This document shows, piece after piece, positions 7,041-16,754 of a stretch of 44,748 nt of DNA. Position 1 is the stretch's first letter. Each line of letters starts with the position of its first letter. The translations under genes and the position numbers were made by a program. The notes beneath the pieces are model-generated. The model did not search any database, had not been told where the DNA came from, and worked only from the letters and a program-made list of their open reading frames with translations. The DNA is from an uncultured Bacteroidales bacterium (GTDB lineage: Bacteria > Bacteroidota > Bacteroidia > Bacteroidales > Muribaculaceae): NCBI GenBank assembly GCA_947570265.1, contig CANOUR010000011.1, forward strand, positions 1 to 44,748, given 5' to 3'.

Positions 7041-8561
7041 ATGAAGCATCTGTTGCTTTCTTCATTGTGTCTGCTCGCGGCGCTGGTCAGTGTGGCCGGA
7101 ACCGCAACGGGTGTGCGCATCGAGAAAAACATCACTGAGCCGGGCACGCTCGACCGGGAAGTGGGCGCCGAGACCGGTGCGACCGGGCTTGTGGTCACAG
7201 GGGTGATCAATGTGCTTGATCTCGATTTCATATCATCGGCGATGAGATCGCTCGACAATCTCGACCTTTCGGGCGCCCGCATCGAGCCATGGGAGGGGAC
7301 GCGTCATCTCACACCGAGATCGACATTTGCCGCCGACGAGCTGCCGCCACTTTCACTGGCGGGGTGCACGGCACGGACAATCGCGCTGCCAACGACACTC
7401 GCCGTGATCGGGGAAGGAGCGCTTGCCGGGGCGGCGATGGAGAGCCTGGAGATACCCGGCACGGTGACCCATATAGGGGACGGCGCGTTTGCCGGTGCAC
7501 CGAACCTGCGCCAGCTGACAGTGCCGGCAACGGTGGCGACAGCAGGCATGGGAGTGTGCCGCGGATGCCCAGCACTGACCGTGATCAACTATGAAGCCAG
7601 GGCGGTGCCTGACTATGCGTTCGCCGAGTGCGCGTCGCTGCGCGAAGTGAACTTCGGACGCGCCATCACTTCGGTGGGTAAAAGCGCTTTTCAGGGCGAC
7701 GCGAGCTTGTCGAAGGTGAATTTCATCGCAGGTGCGATGAGCCTGACATCGATCGGCGACAATGCGTTTCACGGCACGTCGATAACCCGAATAGATCTGG
7801 GCAAGCATTCAGGGCTGACGTCGATCGGCAGCTGGGCATTTGCCGACTGTCACGCCTTGCAAAGCGTGGTGCTGCCAGCCAATGTCACAACGATCGGCGA
7901 TGCGGCATTTTTCAATGCGTCGGAACTCTCCGACTATTCGGGAGCCAATCTGCCGAAGATCGGGGACGCCATGTTTAAAGGAGCCTTGCAGCTCGACATA
8001 CATGACATTGCAGGAAACAGCGCTGAGGAAATCGGCCGGTATGCTTTCTACGGCATGAGGTCGCTCGGATCGGTGCATCTGCCCGACAGGCTGTCGCATA
8101 TCGGCGATCACGCTTTTGACGGTTGCAGATCACTGTCGTCGATGAATGCTCCGGCCATCGCCTGTGTGCCAACGCTGGGCGAGGATGTGTGGGGCAATCT
8201 CGACAAACGGGCGATATTCCTCGGTGTGCCGGCCGATAAGATCGAGGCTTTTTCGTCGACACCGGTGTGGCGGGAATTCCGTATCGGCAAGGCCGGCGAC
8301 ACAAACCTGTCCGCGGAGATGGCTATCGACGACGGGATGCCCTGCGTGACGGCAAGTTTCGACGGGAGTGTGCTCACGGTGGAGTCGTCGGCAGAGATGG
8401 ATATGCTGATGATCTATGACCTGGCCGGCCTGATGCTGTATCAGAGCCGTCCGGACAGCAACCGCGCTACCGTCGAGACCTCGGCATGGGACAACCGAAT
8501 ATTCATAATCCGCATTATCACCAACGACGGCCATGAGGCCGCAGTCAAAACAGCACGCTGA
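7041..8561 (+). CDS. BspA-like leucine-rich repeat surface protein
   Basis: A 506-residue protein with a signal peptide (MKHLLLSSLCLLAALVSVAG). The middle (about 115-400) is a run of LRR_5/BspA-type repeats of about 23 residues, with the recurrent pattern 'aF.gc..L..v.lP..v..IGd.AF' (for example VTHIGDGAF, LTSIGSWAF, LSHIGDHAF). BspA-like proteins from oral Bacteroidales bind fibronectin and fibrinogen, so adhesion is a reasonable family-based role. The last ~80 residues (VTASFDGSVLTVESS, MLMIYDLAGLMLYQS, ...FIIRI) resemble a C-terminal sorting domain, with an ending different from the 'YYNLQG' tails elsewhere in the window. Its TGA shares a base with the ATG of trmB (TGATG), which couples the secreted protein to tRNA-modification genes. 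Confidence 0.82.
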   Translation: MKHLLLSSLCLLAALVSVAGTATGVRIEKNITEPGTLDREVGAETGATGLVVTGVINVLDLDFISSAMRSLDNLDLSGARIEPWEGTRHLTPRSTFAADELPPLSLAGCTARTIALPTTLAVIGEGALAGAAMESLEIPGTVTHIGDGAFAGAPNLRQLTVPATVATAGMGVCRGCPALTVINYEARAVPDYAFAECASLREVNFGRAITSVGKSAFQGDASLSKVNFIAGAMSLTSIGDNAFHGTSITRIDLGKHSGLTSIGSWAFADCHALQSVVLPANVTTIGDAAFFNASELSDYSGANLPKIGDAMFKGALQLDIHDIAGNSAEEIGRYAFYGMRSLGSVHLPDRLSHIGDHAFDGCRSLSSMNAPAIACVPTLGEDVWGNLDKRAIFLGVPADKIEAFSSTPVWREFRIGKAGDTNLSAEMAIDDGMPCVTASFDGSVLTVESSAEMDMLMIYDLAGLMLYQSRPDSNRATVETSAWDNRIFIIRIITNDGHEAAVKTAR

Positions 8562-9340
8562 TGGGAAAGAACAAACTCAGGAAATTTCGCGAGATGGAGC
8601 AGCTGGAGCGAGTGTACCAGTTCCCCTACGGGGTGCTCGAGAGCCAAGGCGGATGCCCGCTGCGCGGCCGATGGCGCGAGGAAGTGTTTCATAACGGCAA
8701 CCCGCTCGTACTCGAGCTGGGATGCGGCAAAGGCGAATACACCGTGGGACTCGCCTCGCGATTTCCCGACAAGAATTTCATCGGCATCGACATAAAGGGG
8801 GCGAGAATGTGGACCGGCGGATGCCAGATGCGCGACCTCGGCCTGACAAATGCCGCTTTCCTGCGCACGTCGATCGAACTGCTCGACCGCTTTTTCGCAC
8901 AGGGCGAGGTCAACGAGATATGGGTCACATTTCCCGACCCACAGATGAAAAAAGCCACCAAGCGCCTGACCGGGACACGGTTCATGCAACTGTACAGGCG
9001 CGTGCTCACACCCGACGGGCTGATCAATCTGAAAACCGACAGTCCGTTTCTCTACACCTACACACGGGCGATGATCGACGCGAACAATCTGAGCCTCCGC
9101 GCTGACATACCCGACATAGACGCGGATGCCGACGCGCCGGGTGAGCTGACAGAGATACGCACATATTACGAAAGCCAATGGCGCGACCGCGGCCTGACGA
9201 TAAAATTCCTGTCGTGGCACCCGGGCACTGACACGCCGCTGGCTGAACCCGACATAGAAATCGAGCCCGACACCTACCGCAGCTTCCATCGCGGACAGCT
9301 GCAGATGCCGCAGCTTATAAACACTGACACCGATCAATGA
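8561..9340 (+). CDS. trmB: tRNA (guanine-N7-)-methyltransferase
   Basis: A 259-residue cytosolic enzyme that methylates N7 of G46 in the variable loop of tRNAs using S-adenosylmethionine. Visible family marks: the SAM-binding LELGCGKGEYT (about 50-60), the acidic loop IGIDIKG, and the TrmB signature WVTFPDPQMKK with the following R.T...F. The C-terminal segment after LKTDSPFLYTY extends slightly beyond the usual ~220-240 residue length. The start at 8561 overlaps the LRR gene stop, and its own stop overlaps the mrp start (ATGA), so all three are probably translated from one mRNA. Confidence 0.92.
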   Translation: MGKNKLRKFREMEQLERVYQFPYGVLESQGGCPLRGRWREEVFHNGNPLVLELGCGKGEYTVGLASRFPDKNFIGIDIKGARMWTGGCQMRDLGLTNAAFLRTSIELLDRFFAQGEVNEIWVTFPDPQMKKATKRLTGTRFMQLYRRVLTPDGLINLKTDSPFLYTYTRAMIDANNLSLRADIPDIDADADAPGELTEIRTYYESQWRDRGLTIKFLSWHPGTDTPLAEPDIEIEPDTYRSFHRGQLQMPQLINTDTDQ

Positions 9341-10464
9341 TGGAAAACAATCCGATCTACCCCAAAATCGTACACGACGCGCTGGAGACGGTGCGCTATC
9401 CCGGCACAGGCCGCAATATCGTGGAAAGCGGCATGGTCGAGGACGACCTCCGCATCGATGGCCGCAAGGTCAGTTTCTCACTGATTTTCGACAAGCCGAC
9501 CGACCCGTTCATCCGCTCGATGGCAAAGGCGGCCGAGGCTGCCATACACACTTATATAGCCCGCGACATCGAGGTGAGCGTCAACATAAAGACGCGCACC
9601 GCTCCGGCAGCTCCGGCGGCTAATCCGCTTGAGGGTGTGAAAAACATCATAGGCATATCCTCGGGAAAAGGCGGTGTAGGGAAATCGACCGTGGCGAGCA
9701 ATCTCGCCGTGGCTCTTGCCCGCGAGGGATACAAAGTGGGTCTGCTCGACGCCGATATCTTCGGCCCGTCAGTTCCGAAGATGTTCGGAGTGGAGAACGA
9801 GGAGCTATACATACACAATGTCGATGGCCGCGACAAGATCATACCGATCGAACGATATGGTGTGAAACTGCTGTCGATCGGTTTTCTCGTCGATAAGAAC
9901 AAGCCCGTGCTATGGCGCGGCACCATGGCATCGACCGCACTGAAGCAGTTGATCACCGACGCCGACTGGGGTGAACTCGACTATTTCCTGATCGATATGC
10001 CTCCGGGCACAAGCGACATTCATCTGACACTCGTGCAGACGCTCGGCATCACAGGCGCCGTGATCGTCACCACACCCCAGGAGGTGGCTCTTGCCGATGC
10101 GCGCAAGGGCATCGCCATGTTCACCGACGACAAGGTAGGCGTGCCTATTCTCGGATTGGTCGAGAATATGGCCTGGTTCACACCCGAGTCGCATCCCGAT
10201 GAGCGATATTACATTTTTGGGCGCGAAGGTGGTGTGAGACTCGCCAAGGAGCTGGGAGTGCGTCTTCTGGCTCAGATACCGATGGTGGGATCGATCTGCG
10301 ACGGCGGAGACACGGGACAACCTATAGCGATGGCCGACACCGTGAGCGGCATGGCGTTCATGCATCTGGCTCATGAGGTGGCCGATGCGGTCAACGAACG
10401 CAATCTCACACAGCCTCCTACGGTGAAGGTTGATGTAAGCGGCAAGAACGCACACAAAAACTGA
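9337..10464 (+). CDS. mrp: Mrp/ApbC-family P-loop ATPase (Fe-S cluster carrier)
   Basis: A 375-residue protein. The first ~90 residues form a MIP18/DUF59-like domain, followed by the deviant Walker A SGKGGVGKST (about 109-118), the switch motif LLDADIFGPSVPKMFG and Walker B-region DYFLIDMPPGTSD. Members bind and transfer 4Fe-4S clusters to apoproteins in the cytosol. The CxxC cluster-binding pair typical of proteobacterial Mrp is not visible where expected (ENMAWFTPESHPDERYYIFG). I recall the same in Bacteroidetes relatives, so it does not by itself indicate loss of function. It overlaps trmB by four bases, and an in-frame second ATG at 9340 is an alternative start. Confidence 0.9.
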   Translation: MMENNPIYPKIVHDALETVRYPGTGRNIVESGMVEDDLRIDGRKVSFSLIFDKPTDPFIRSMAKAAEAAIHTYIARDIEVSVNIKTRTAPAAPAANPLEGVKNIIGISSGKGGVGKSTVASNLAVALAREGYKVGLLDADIFGPSVPKMFGVENEELYIHNVDGRDKIIPIERYGVKLLSIGFLVDKNKPVLWRGTMASTALKQLITDADWGELDYFLIDMPPGTSDIHLTLVQTLGITGAVIVTTPQEVALADARKGIAMFTDDKVGVPILGLVENMAWFTPESHPDERYYIFGREGGVRLAKELGVRLLAQIPMVGSICDGGDTGQPIAMADTVSGMAFMHLAHEVADAVNERNLTQPPTVKVDVSGKNAHKN

Positions 10465-10468
10465 CGCC

Positions 10469-12178
10469 ATGATCAGAAGATTACTGTCAATCGCGACGTT
10501 GGCCGCGGCGCTGATGGCCGCGGCGGAAGTGCCCGCGGGTTACTATCAGGCACTCAACGGCATATCGTCTCCTCGAGAGCTGAAGACGGCTGTATGCAAT
10601 ATCATCAACCCCCACACAGTTCCGGCAGCCAACGGCTACTCGACATACTACTCCAATCTCCGCTACATGTTTCTTGAGACCGATGTCTACCCCGATGGCA
10701 GCGGCCGATGGTGGGACATGTATTCGGACATGACATTCCACACACCGTCGTTCAAGGGGCTGAACCGCGAGCATTCTTTTCCAAAGAGCTGGTGGGGAGG
10801 ACTGACCAACATTCCTCCGTATGTCGATCTGAATCATCTCTACCCGTCGGAGGCTGCGGCCAACCAGAGCAAGAGCAATTATCCGCTTGGAGAGGTGAAC
10901 ACATCGGAGACGGTGTATTTCGACAATGGTGTGACCACCGTGGGCTATGCGATGCCCGGCCAAGGTGGAGGGGCAAAATATGTTTTTGAGCCTGACGACG
11001 AATACAAAGGCGACTTCGCCCGGACATATTTCTATATGGTCACATGCTATCAAAATCTCACATGGTCGGACAAATACATGTACATGCTCCAGCAGAACGC
11101 CTACCCCACCCTCAAACCGTGGGCCTATGAGATGCTGCTGCGCTGGAGCAAGGATGATCCGGTGAGCCAGAAGGAGATCGCGCGCAACGAGGCTGTATAT
11201 GGCCTGCAGAACAACCGCAATCCGTTTATCGACCTGCCCGGGCTGGAGGAATACATCTGGGGCGACAAGCGCAACCAAGTCTACAAGCTGCCGACCGGAG
11301 GCAGCGACATACCGACAGGGAAGCCACAGCTTTTCTCGCCTGTCAACGGCATGGCGCTTGATTTCGGCCAATGCGCAGTAGGAGGCTCGACCGAACGACG
11401 GCTGCTGTTTCTGGGAGAGAATCTCACCGGCAGTGTGTCGGTGGTTGTGTCGCGCGCCGGCGATGACGACAACCGCTCGATGTTTTCAGTGGAGAGCCGA
11501 AGCATCGACACGAAACTGATCAACACCTCGGCGGGATATTACCTTGCCGTGACATATTCACCGACATCAGAGGGCACGCATCGGGCCAACCTGACGGTGT
11601 TTGACGTCACAGGCTGGGGCGCAGGTTCGCTCAACGTGTCGCTGATAGGCGAAGGCAAAGCCCGTCCGTCGCTCAAACAGGTGAAGGCACTGCCCGCCAC
11701 CGACATCACCGGCGACTCGTATGTGGCGCACTGGGAAGAGCCTACGGGCGATGTGGTCGACTACTACATCGTCAACCGCACCCGCTATATCGGCGGAGAA
11801 TACATTGTAGACCGCATGGAGGCCGAAGAGACGTCGCTGCTCATGGGCGATTACAATCCTGACGTGTACGACTCGTATACGGTGCAGAGCGTGCGGCTCG
11901 GCTTCGAGTCCGTGCCTTCGGAGGCGATCGTCGTCACCATGGGCGGAATACAGGGCGTGGATGCCGGCCAGCCGCTCGCGGTGGAAGTGACCGACGGGGG
12001 CATCGTGCGCTTCATCTGCGCCACCCCGCAGGCCGGTGTACGCGTGTTCGACCTCACGGGACGCATCTACACAGTCATACCGGAGATCGAACGCAACCAC
12101 GAGATCACACTCCCCGCGGGCGTATGGTTCGTAGTGACCGACAGTCATCCGACGCCTGTAAAAATACTTATACGATAA
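10469..12178 (+). CDS. Secreted endonuclease I-family nuclease with C-terminal sorting domain
   Basis: A 569-residue protein with a signal peptide ([19 protein letters not shown]). Residues about 20-260 match the Endonuclease_1 (EndA/NucM) family, with the metal-finger catalytic core [13 protein letters not shown] and [18 protein letters not shown]. Family enzymes cleave single- and double-stranded DNA extracellularly. Next come an Ig-like/choice-of-anchor stretch ([20 protein letters not shown]), a fibronectin-type III-like segment ([21 protein letters not shown]) and a final ~50-residue sorting-type domain ([11 protein letters not shown]...LPAGVWFVV...KILIR). It follows mrp by four bases and probably ends the operon begun at 7041. 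The likely role is extracellular DNA degradation for nutrients or biofilm turnover. Confidence 0.88.
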   Translation: MIRRLLSIATLAAALMAAAEVPAGYYQALNGISSPRELKTAVCNIINPHTVPAANGYSTYYSNLRYMFLETDVYPDGSGRWWDMYSDMTFHTPSFKGLNREHSFPKSWWGGLTNIPPYVDLNHLYPSEAAANQSKSNYPLGEVNTSETVYFDNGVTTVGYAMPGQGGGAKYVFEPDDEYKGDFARTYFYMVTCYQNLTWSDKYMYMLQQNAYPTLKPWAYEMLLRWSKDDPVSQKEIARNEAVYGLQNNRNPFIDLPGLEEYIWGDKRNQVYKLPTGGSDIPTGKPQLFSPVNGMALDFGQCAVGGSTERRLLFLGENLTGSVSVVVSRAGDDDNRSMFSVESRSIDTKLINTSAGYYLAVTYSPTSEGTHRANLTVFDVTGWGAGSLNVSLIGEGKARPSLKQVKALPATDITGDSYVAHWEEPTGDVVDYYIVNRTRYIGGEYIVDRMEAEETSLLMGDYNPDVYDSYTVQSVRLGFESVPSEAIVVTMGGIQGVDAGQPLAVEVTDGGIVRFICATPQAGVRVFDLTGRIYTVIPEIERNHEITLPAGVWFVVTDSHPTPVKILIR

Positions 12179-12206
12179 TCATCAAGCTACAATCTTGTCA
12201 TCAAAC

Positions 12207-14252
12207 ATGGAAAAGAAGTTCAAACGCACTCTTGTCACCACAGCACTCCCCTATGCGAACGGCCCTGTCCACATAGGCCATCTTGCCGGAGTCTACGTAC
12301 CTGCCGACATCTATGTCCGCTATCTGCGCCTGAAGGGCGAGGATGTGGTGATGGTCGGCGGAAGTGACGAGCACGGTGTGCCCATCACACTGCGTGCCCG
12401 CAAAGAAGGCATCACACCCCAGCAGGTAGTTGACCGCTATCATGCCATAATCCGCGACAGCCTGCGCGATCTGGGTGTGTCGTTTGACGTATATTCGCGC
12501 ACAAGCTCGCAACTCCACCACGAGACAGCGTCGGAGTTTTTCTCGCATCTGCTTGAGAAAGGTGAGTTCACCGTGCAGACCTCGCAGCAACCCTACGACG
12601 AGAGCGCCGGCGAGTTTCTTGCCGACCGCTATGTCACCGGCACATGTCCCCGCTGCGGCAACGAGCGCGCATATGGCGACCAGTGCGAGGCCTGCGGTTC
12701 GTCGCTCAATGCCACTGACCTGATCAATCCCCGGTCGGCACTGACCGACGCCCCTGTGACCATGCGCGAGACCACCCACTGGTATCTGCCTCTCGACCGC
12801 TGGGAGGAGCGCCTGCGCTCGTGGATACTCGACGGGCACAAGGAATGGAAAACCAACGTGTACGGCCAGTGCAAATCGTGGCTCGACAGCGGGCTCCAGC
12901 CGCGCGCCGTGAGCCGCGACCTCAACTGGGGTGTGCCTGTGCCGGTAGAGGGCGCTGACGGGAAAGTGCTCTACGTGTGGTTCGACGCTCCGATCGGCTA
13001 TATCTCGAACACCAAGGAACTACTGCCTGACACGTGGCAGACATACTGGAAAGACCCTGAGACCCGCATCATCAACTTCATCGGCAAAGACAACATTGTG
13101 TTCCACTGCATAGTGTTTCCGGCAATGCTGATGGCCTACGGCGACAACTTCCAGCTTCCCGACAATGTGCCGGCCAACGAATTTCTCAATCTCGAAGGAG
13201 ACAAGATATCCACCTCACGCAACTGGGCAGTGTGGCTCCATGAATATCTGGCTGATTTCCCCGGGAAACAGGATGTGCTTCGCTATGTGCTGACAGCCAA
13301 CGCGCCTGAGACGAAGGACAACGACTTCACATGGGCCGACTTCCAGGCACGCAACAACAACGAGCTTGTGGCCATCCTCGGCAACTTCATCAACCGCGCC
13401 ATGGTGCTCACCCACAAATATTTCAACGGTGCGGTGCCTGCGGCCGGAACTCTTAGCGACAAAGAGCGCACGCTGCAGGCGGACATCGAGAATGTGAAGC
13501 AACGGCTCGCCGCCGCGCTCGACACATTCCATTTCCGCGAAGGTCTGCGTGAGGCGATGGAGCTGGCGCGACTGGGCAACCGCTATCTTCAGGAGACCGA
13601 GCCATGGAAGCTTGCCAAGACTGACATGGAGGCTACGGCCACGGTGCTCAACACCGCGCTGCAGCTGTGCGCCGACATAGCCGTGGCATTCGAGCCCTTC
13701 CTGCCGTTCACCAGCGACAAACTCTGGCAGATGCTCGGCATGGACGGAAAACCGGCATGGACAATGCTCGGACAACCTGAGCTGATAGCCGCCGGAACAC
13801 AGCTCGGCCAACCCGAACTGCTCTTCGAGAAGATCGAGGACACCACCATCCAAGGTCAGCTTGACCGTCTTGCCCGCATAAAAGAGGAAAACAAACAGGC
13901 GTCGTGGCGTCCCGCGCCACAGCAGCCCGATGTGGACTTCGACTCGTTCATGAAAGCTGACCTGCGTGTAGGCACGGTGATTGAGTGCGAGAAAGTGCCC
14001 AAGGCCGACAAGCTGCTGCGTTTTCTCATTGACGACGGCATGGAGCGCCGCACTATCGTCAGCGGCATAGCGAAATACTATAAACCCGAGGAACTCGTGG
14101 GCCGTCAGGTGGTGTTCATCGCCAACCTGCCACCCCGCAAGCTCAAAGGCATCACATCGCAAGGAATGATTCTCTCGGCCGAAAACTCCGACGGATCACT
14201 CTGCGTGATAGCCCCATCAGGCCCGGTAGCTCCGGGAGCACAAGTAAAATAA
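12207..14252 (+). CDS. metG: Methionyl-tRNA synthetase
   Basis: A 681-residue class I synthetase that charges initiator and elongator tRNA-Met. The HIGH signature appears in [13 protein letters not shown], a zinc finger in [18 protein letters not shown], and the KMSKS loop as KISTS ([10 protein letters not shown]). The C-terminal ~110 residues form an EMAP/Trbp111-like tRNA-binding domain ([21 protein letters not shown]...[15 protein letters not shown]), which promotes dimerisation. The ATG at 12207 is chosen; an in-frame TTG at 12195 adds only four residues without homology. No clear -7 box was seen in the 28-base gap after the endonuclease gene, so cotranscription is possible. Confidence 0.96.
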   Translation: MEKKFKRTLVTTALPYANGPVHIGHLAGVYVPADIYVRYLRLKGEDVVMVGGSDEHGVPITLRARKEGITPQQVVDRYHAIIRDSLRDLGVSFDVYSRTSSQLHHETASEFFSHLLEKGEFTVQTSQQPYDESAGEFLADRYVTGTCPRCGNERAYGDQCEACGSSLNATDLINPRSALTDAPVTMRETTHWYLPLDRWEERLRSWILDGHKEWKTNVYGQCKSWLDSGLQPRAVSRDLNWGVPVPVEGADGKVLYVWFDAPIGYISNTKELLPDTWQTYWKDPETRIINFIGKDNIVFHCIVFPAMLMAYGDNFQLPDNVPANEFLNLEGDKISTSRNWAVWLHEYLADFPGKQDVLRYVLTANAPETKDNDFTWADFQARNNNELVAILGNFINRAMVLTHKYFNGAVPAAGTLSDKERTLQADIENVKQRLAAALDTFHFREGLREAMELARLGNRYLQETEPWKLAKTDMEATATVLNTALQLCADIAVAFEPFLPFTSDKLWQMLGMDGKPAWTMLGQPELIAAGTQLGQPELLFEKIEDTTIQGQLDRLARIKEENKQASWRPAPQQPDVDFDSFMKADLRVGTVIECEKVPKADKLLRFLIDDGMERRTIVSGIAKYYKPEELVGRQVVFIANLPPRKLKGITSQGMILSAENSDGSLCVIAPSGPVAPGAQVK

Positions 14253-14273
14253 CCACAAATACAGATACCACGA

Positions 14274-15335
14274 ATGACACCGGCAAAGCCACGCATACTG
14301 CTCATCTACACCGGAGGCACGATCGGCATGATCGAGAACCCCGTGACGGGTTCGCTGCAACCCTTCGATTTCTCGCATCTGATCGACAATGTGCCCAAGA
14401 TCAAGATGCTCGATTATGTGATCGACAACATACAGTTCGCGCCGCCGATCGATTCGAGCGACATGAATCCCGAGCACTGGAAGCAGATCGCACATGCCAT
14501 CGAGGACAACTACGATGCCTATGACGGTTTCGTGGTGCTCCACGGCACTGACACGATGGCCTACACGGCATCGGCGCTGTCGTTCATGCTGCGCAATCTC
14601 GAGAAGCCGGTGATCATCACCGGCTCACAGCTGCCGATCGGCGAAGTGCGCACCGACGGTGAGGAAAACCTCATCACCGCCATACAGATCGCTGCAATGC
14701 GCACACCCGACGACTCCGCACCGATGGTGCAGGAGGTGGCTATACTCTTCGAGAACTATCTGTGGCGCGGCAACCGTTCGACAAAGATGAGCGCTGACAA
14801 CTTCAATGCCTTCAAGAGCAACAACTATCCGCCTCTGGCGCGCATAGGCCTCGGCTTCCACTTCAATCTCGACGCGCTGCGTCGTCCCGCAGAGCACCTG
14901 CCTCTGCATGTCGACTACGGGTTTGACTCGTCGGTGATGTTCATTGATCTCACACCCGGACTCACGCCCGAGATATTTGAGTATCTGCTGGCCGCTCCCG
15001 GCATAAAGGCGGTGGTGCTGAAAACCTACGGTGCCGGCAACGGTCCAACGTCGCATTGGTTCATCGAGAGCCTGCGCGCGGCTATCGACCGTGGACTGGT
15101 GGTGGTGAACGTCACACAGTGTGTCAACGGCGCGGTGCACGCCAAGCGCTACGCCACCGGCCGTGGCATGGCAGCAGCCGGTGTGATCTCAGGGCATGAC
15201 ATGACCTCGGAGGCAGCCCTGACCAAGCTCATGCATCTGCTAGGCAACGGTCTGCCACCTGCCAAGGTGTGTCATATGATGGAGCGCGATCTCTGCGGAG
15301 AAGTGTCGCTCGAACCGTTCAAGGTTTCCAGGTGA
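14274..15335 (+). CDS. ansA: Type I L-asparaginase
   Basis: A 353-residue cytosolic enzyme hydrolysing L-asparagine to aspartate and ammonia. The two asparaginase active-site signatures are present: YTGGTIGMIE near the N-terminus (nucleophilic Thr) and VVLHGTDTMAYTAS, followed by KPVIITGSQLPI. No signal peptide is seen, consistent with the cytoplasmic type I enzyme. It begins 21 bases after metG, and its 3' end overlaps the convergent adenosyltransferase gene by 17 bases. Confidence 0.94.
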   Translation: MTPAKPRILLIYTGGTIGMIENPVTGSLQPFDFSHLIDNVPKIKMLDYVIDNIQFAPPIDSSDMNPEHWKQIAHAIEDNYDAYDGFVVLHGTDTMAYTASALSFMLRNLEKPVIITGSQLPIGEVRTDGEENLITAIQIAAMRTPDDSAPMVQEVAILFENYLWRGNRSTKMSADNFNAFKSNNYPPLARIGLGFHFNLDALRRPAEHLPLHVDYGFDSSVMFIDLTPGLTPEIFEYLLAAPGIKAVVLKTYGAGNGPTSHWFIESLRAAIDRGLVVVNVTQCVNGAVHAKRYATGRGMAAAGVISGHDMTSEAALTKLMHLLGNGLPPAKVCHMMERDLCGEVSLEPFKVSR

Positions 15336-15867
15336 TCTCACGTCCGCCCGACCTGACGGTGAGCCATCGGGAGTAGACGAAGAGCCAATCGCTCAATCGA
15401 TTGAGAAATCTCACCACATTATCATCAAGTTGCGCCGAGCGTCCGAGGGTTATCACCCGGCGTTCGGCGCGACGGCATACAGTGCGGCATATATGCGCCT
15501 CGGCGGCGGCACGCGTGCCACCGGGCAGGACAAAGGAGCGCAGTTGCGGAAGCGACTCCTCCATCGTGTCCATCCACTGTTCGAGCAGGCTTATGTCGTT
15601 TGCATCAAGCCCCTTGCAAGTTTCAGCACCCTCGGTGGCGAGGTATGCCCCGATGTTGAAGAGCTTGTTCTGTATCATGTCGAGCTCGGTGGCGTCGTCA
15701 CCGGCTACATCGCCGGTGAACACCCTGAGCAGTCCGAGTTGCGCATTGAGTTCATCGACTGTTCCGTAAGCCTCGAGACGCACATCGTCCTTGCCGATGC
15801 GCGTGCCGCCGACGAGCGACGTTGTACCGCCGTCGCCTGTGCGTGTGTAAATCATGCTTTTTGCCAT
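15319..15867 (-). CDS. Cob(I)alamin adenosyltransferase (PduO type)
   Basis: A 182-residue enzyme transferring the adenosyl group of ATP to cob(I)alamin, making adenosylcobalamin. Marks of the PduO/MMAB type: N-terminal IYTRTGDGGTTSL with ATP-contacting residues, LEAYGTVDELNAQLG, FVLPGGT, and C-terminal AERRV...FLNRLSDWLFVYSR. The ATG at 15867 is chosen because the family begins at the KSMIYTRTGD segment and a -7 box (15875-15882) ends only seven bases upstream. This makes the mRNA nearly leaderless and excludes the upstream extension. Its last 17 bases overlap the end of ansA on the other strand. Confidence 0.92.
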   Translation of the reverse strand: MAKSMIYTRTGDGGTTSLVGGTRIGKDDVRLEAYGTVDELNAQLGLLRVFTGDVAGDDATELDMIQNKLFNIGAYLATEGAETCKGLDANDISLLEQWMDTMEESLPQLRSFVLPGGTRAAAEAHICRTVCRRAERRVITLGRSAQLDDNVVRFLNRLSDWLFVYSRWLTVRSGGREITWKP

Positions 15868-15874
15868 AGTGAGC

Positions 15875-15882
15875 CAAATATA
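15875..15882 (-). promoter_or_regulatory. -7 box of the adenosyltransferase gene, nearly leaderless
   Basis: On the minus strand it reads TATATTTG and ends seven bases before the ATG at 15867. It is arranged back-to-back with the plus-strand box at 15895-15902. Confidence 0.6.
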
Positions 15883-15894
15883 CGAATTATTTGC

Positions 15895-15902
15895 TAAATT
15901 TG
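15895..15902 (+). promoter_or_regulatory. -7 box of the DUF3822-rsmD operon, nearly leaderless
   Basis: TAAATTTG matches TAnnTTTG and ends six bases before the ATG at 15909, so the transcript would have about zero to three leader bases. No strong -33 TTTG is visible at the expected distance. Confidence 0.55.
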
Positions 15903-15908
15903 CAGATA

Positions 15909-16754
15909 ATGGAGAATCCAAGCTCGCTTTCAGACATAACGATCGACAGTGGCGGCCAGTGGCGTCTGGCCATGCGGCTCGACAGCGCAGCGCTCGACAC
16001 TGTCATTTATTCACCACTGCGCGAAGGGTCGCTGACACACCGGCGACTGCCACTTGATGCTGCAGCCGGCAGCCATCTGAAGGCACTGGAGACGTGTGTC
16101 TATGAGAATCCATTGCTACTGGGAGATTTCTCCCGCGTGTCGTTGGTGATCGAGAGCCGCAGCTGCATCATTCTACCTCCGGGACTCGATGATGCCGACG
16201 ATGCCGATGCCGACGACGCACGCCATCTGATTTTCACGACTGCCTATCCTGACTTTGATGGCGACACCTTTCTCAGCCCATCGGGCATGGCAGGTGTGGC
16301 TATAATGGCAGGCGTGGACGGCGACGTAATGTCTTTTATAAGGCGGACGTTCTACAACGTGCAGATTTCGTCGCATCTGTCACCACTGTGCCGGTATTTC
16401 CTTTCGTCGGCCGGACGATCGGCAGGCCCCCGGCTGCATGCCGTGTTGCGTGACGGTGCGGTAGATATCGTAGTCACCCAGCGCAGCCGTCTGATGATGG
16501 CCAACACGTTTGACGCACCCGAAGCGTCGGATGCCGCCTATTTCATCGTTGCCGTCAGGAAGATGCTGAATCTGCCGGACGATGCCGAGACCATGCTTGC
16601 CGGATCAGCCAAGCTGCGCGAGCAGGTATCGCCAATACTGAGGCAGTTTCCGGCTCAGGTGATGCCGGTGATCTTTCCGTCGGAGATGTTCCGCGCGGGC
16701 AAGGAGTCGCTCAGTTCACCTTTTGATCTGATAATTTTACCTTTATGCGAATAA
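15909..16754 (+). CDS. DUF3822 family protein
   Basis: A 281-residue protein. Its opening (SDITIDSGGQWRLAMRLDSAALDTVIYSP) and position directly before rsmD match the Bacteroidetes DUF3822 family. That family has an actin-like/ASKHA-type look, but I know of no assigned function. An acidic low-complexity insert DDADDADADDA lies near residue 100, encoded by short GATGCC/GAC repeats. The ATG at 15909 is favoured over an upstream TTG at 15891 because the promoter -7 box lies between them. The 3' end overlaps rsmD by ten bases. Confidence 0.72.
   Translation: MENPSSLSDITIDSGGQWRLAMRLDSAALDTVIYSPLREGSLTHRRLPLDAAAGSHLKALETCVYENPLLLGDFSRVSLVIESRSCIILPPGLDDADDADADDARHLIFTTAYPDFDGDTFLSPSGMAGVAIMAGVDGDVMSFIRRTFYNVQISSHLSPLCRYFLSSAGRSAGPRLHAVLRDGAVDIVVTQRSRLMMANTFDAPEASDAAYFIVAVRKMLNLPDDAETMLAGSAKLREQVSPILRQFPAQVMPVIFPSEMFRAGKESLSSPFDLIILPLCE

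Noticed and set aside
8441-9337. Minus-strand open frame (298 codons) over trmB
   Set aside because: Antisense to the trmB gene, whose SAM and PDP motifs are intact; no homology seen.
9337-10464. Mrp as a non-functional copy because CxxC is missing
   Set aside because: The ATPase motifs are complete and, as I recall, Bacteroidetes homologues commonly lack the pair at this position, so loss of function is not supported.
13215-14162. Long open frame (315 codons) on the minus strand inside metG
   Set aside because: It lies antisense to a complete methionyl-tRNA synthetase and shows no family motif; GC-rich codon bias of the real gene keeps the opposite frame open.
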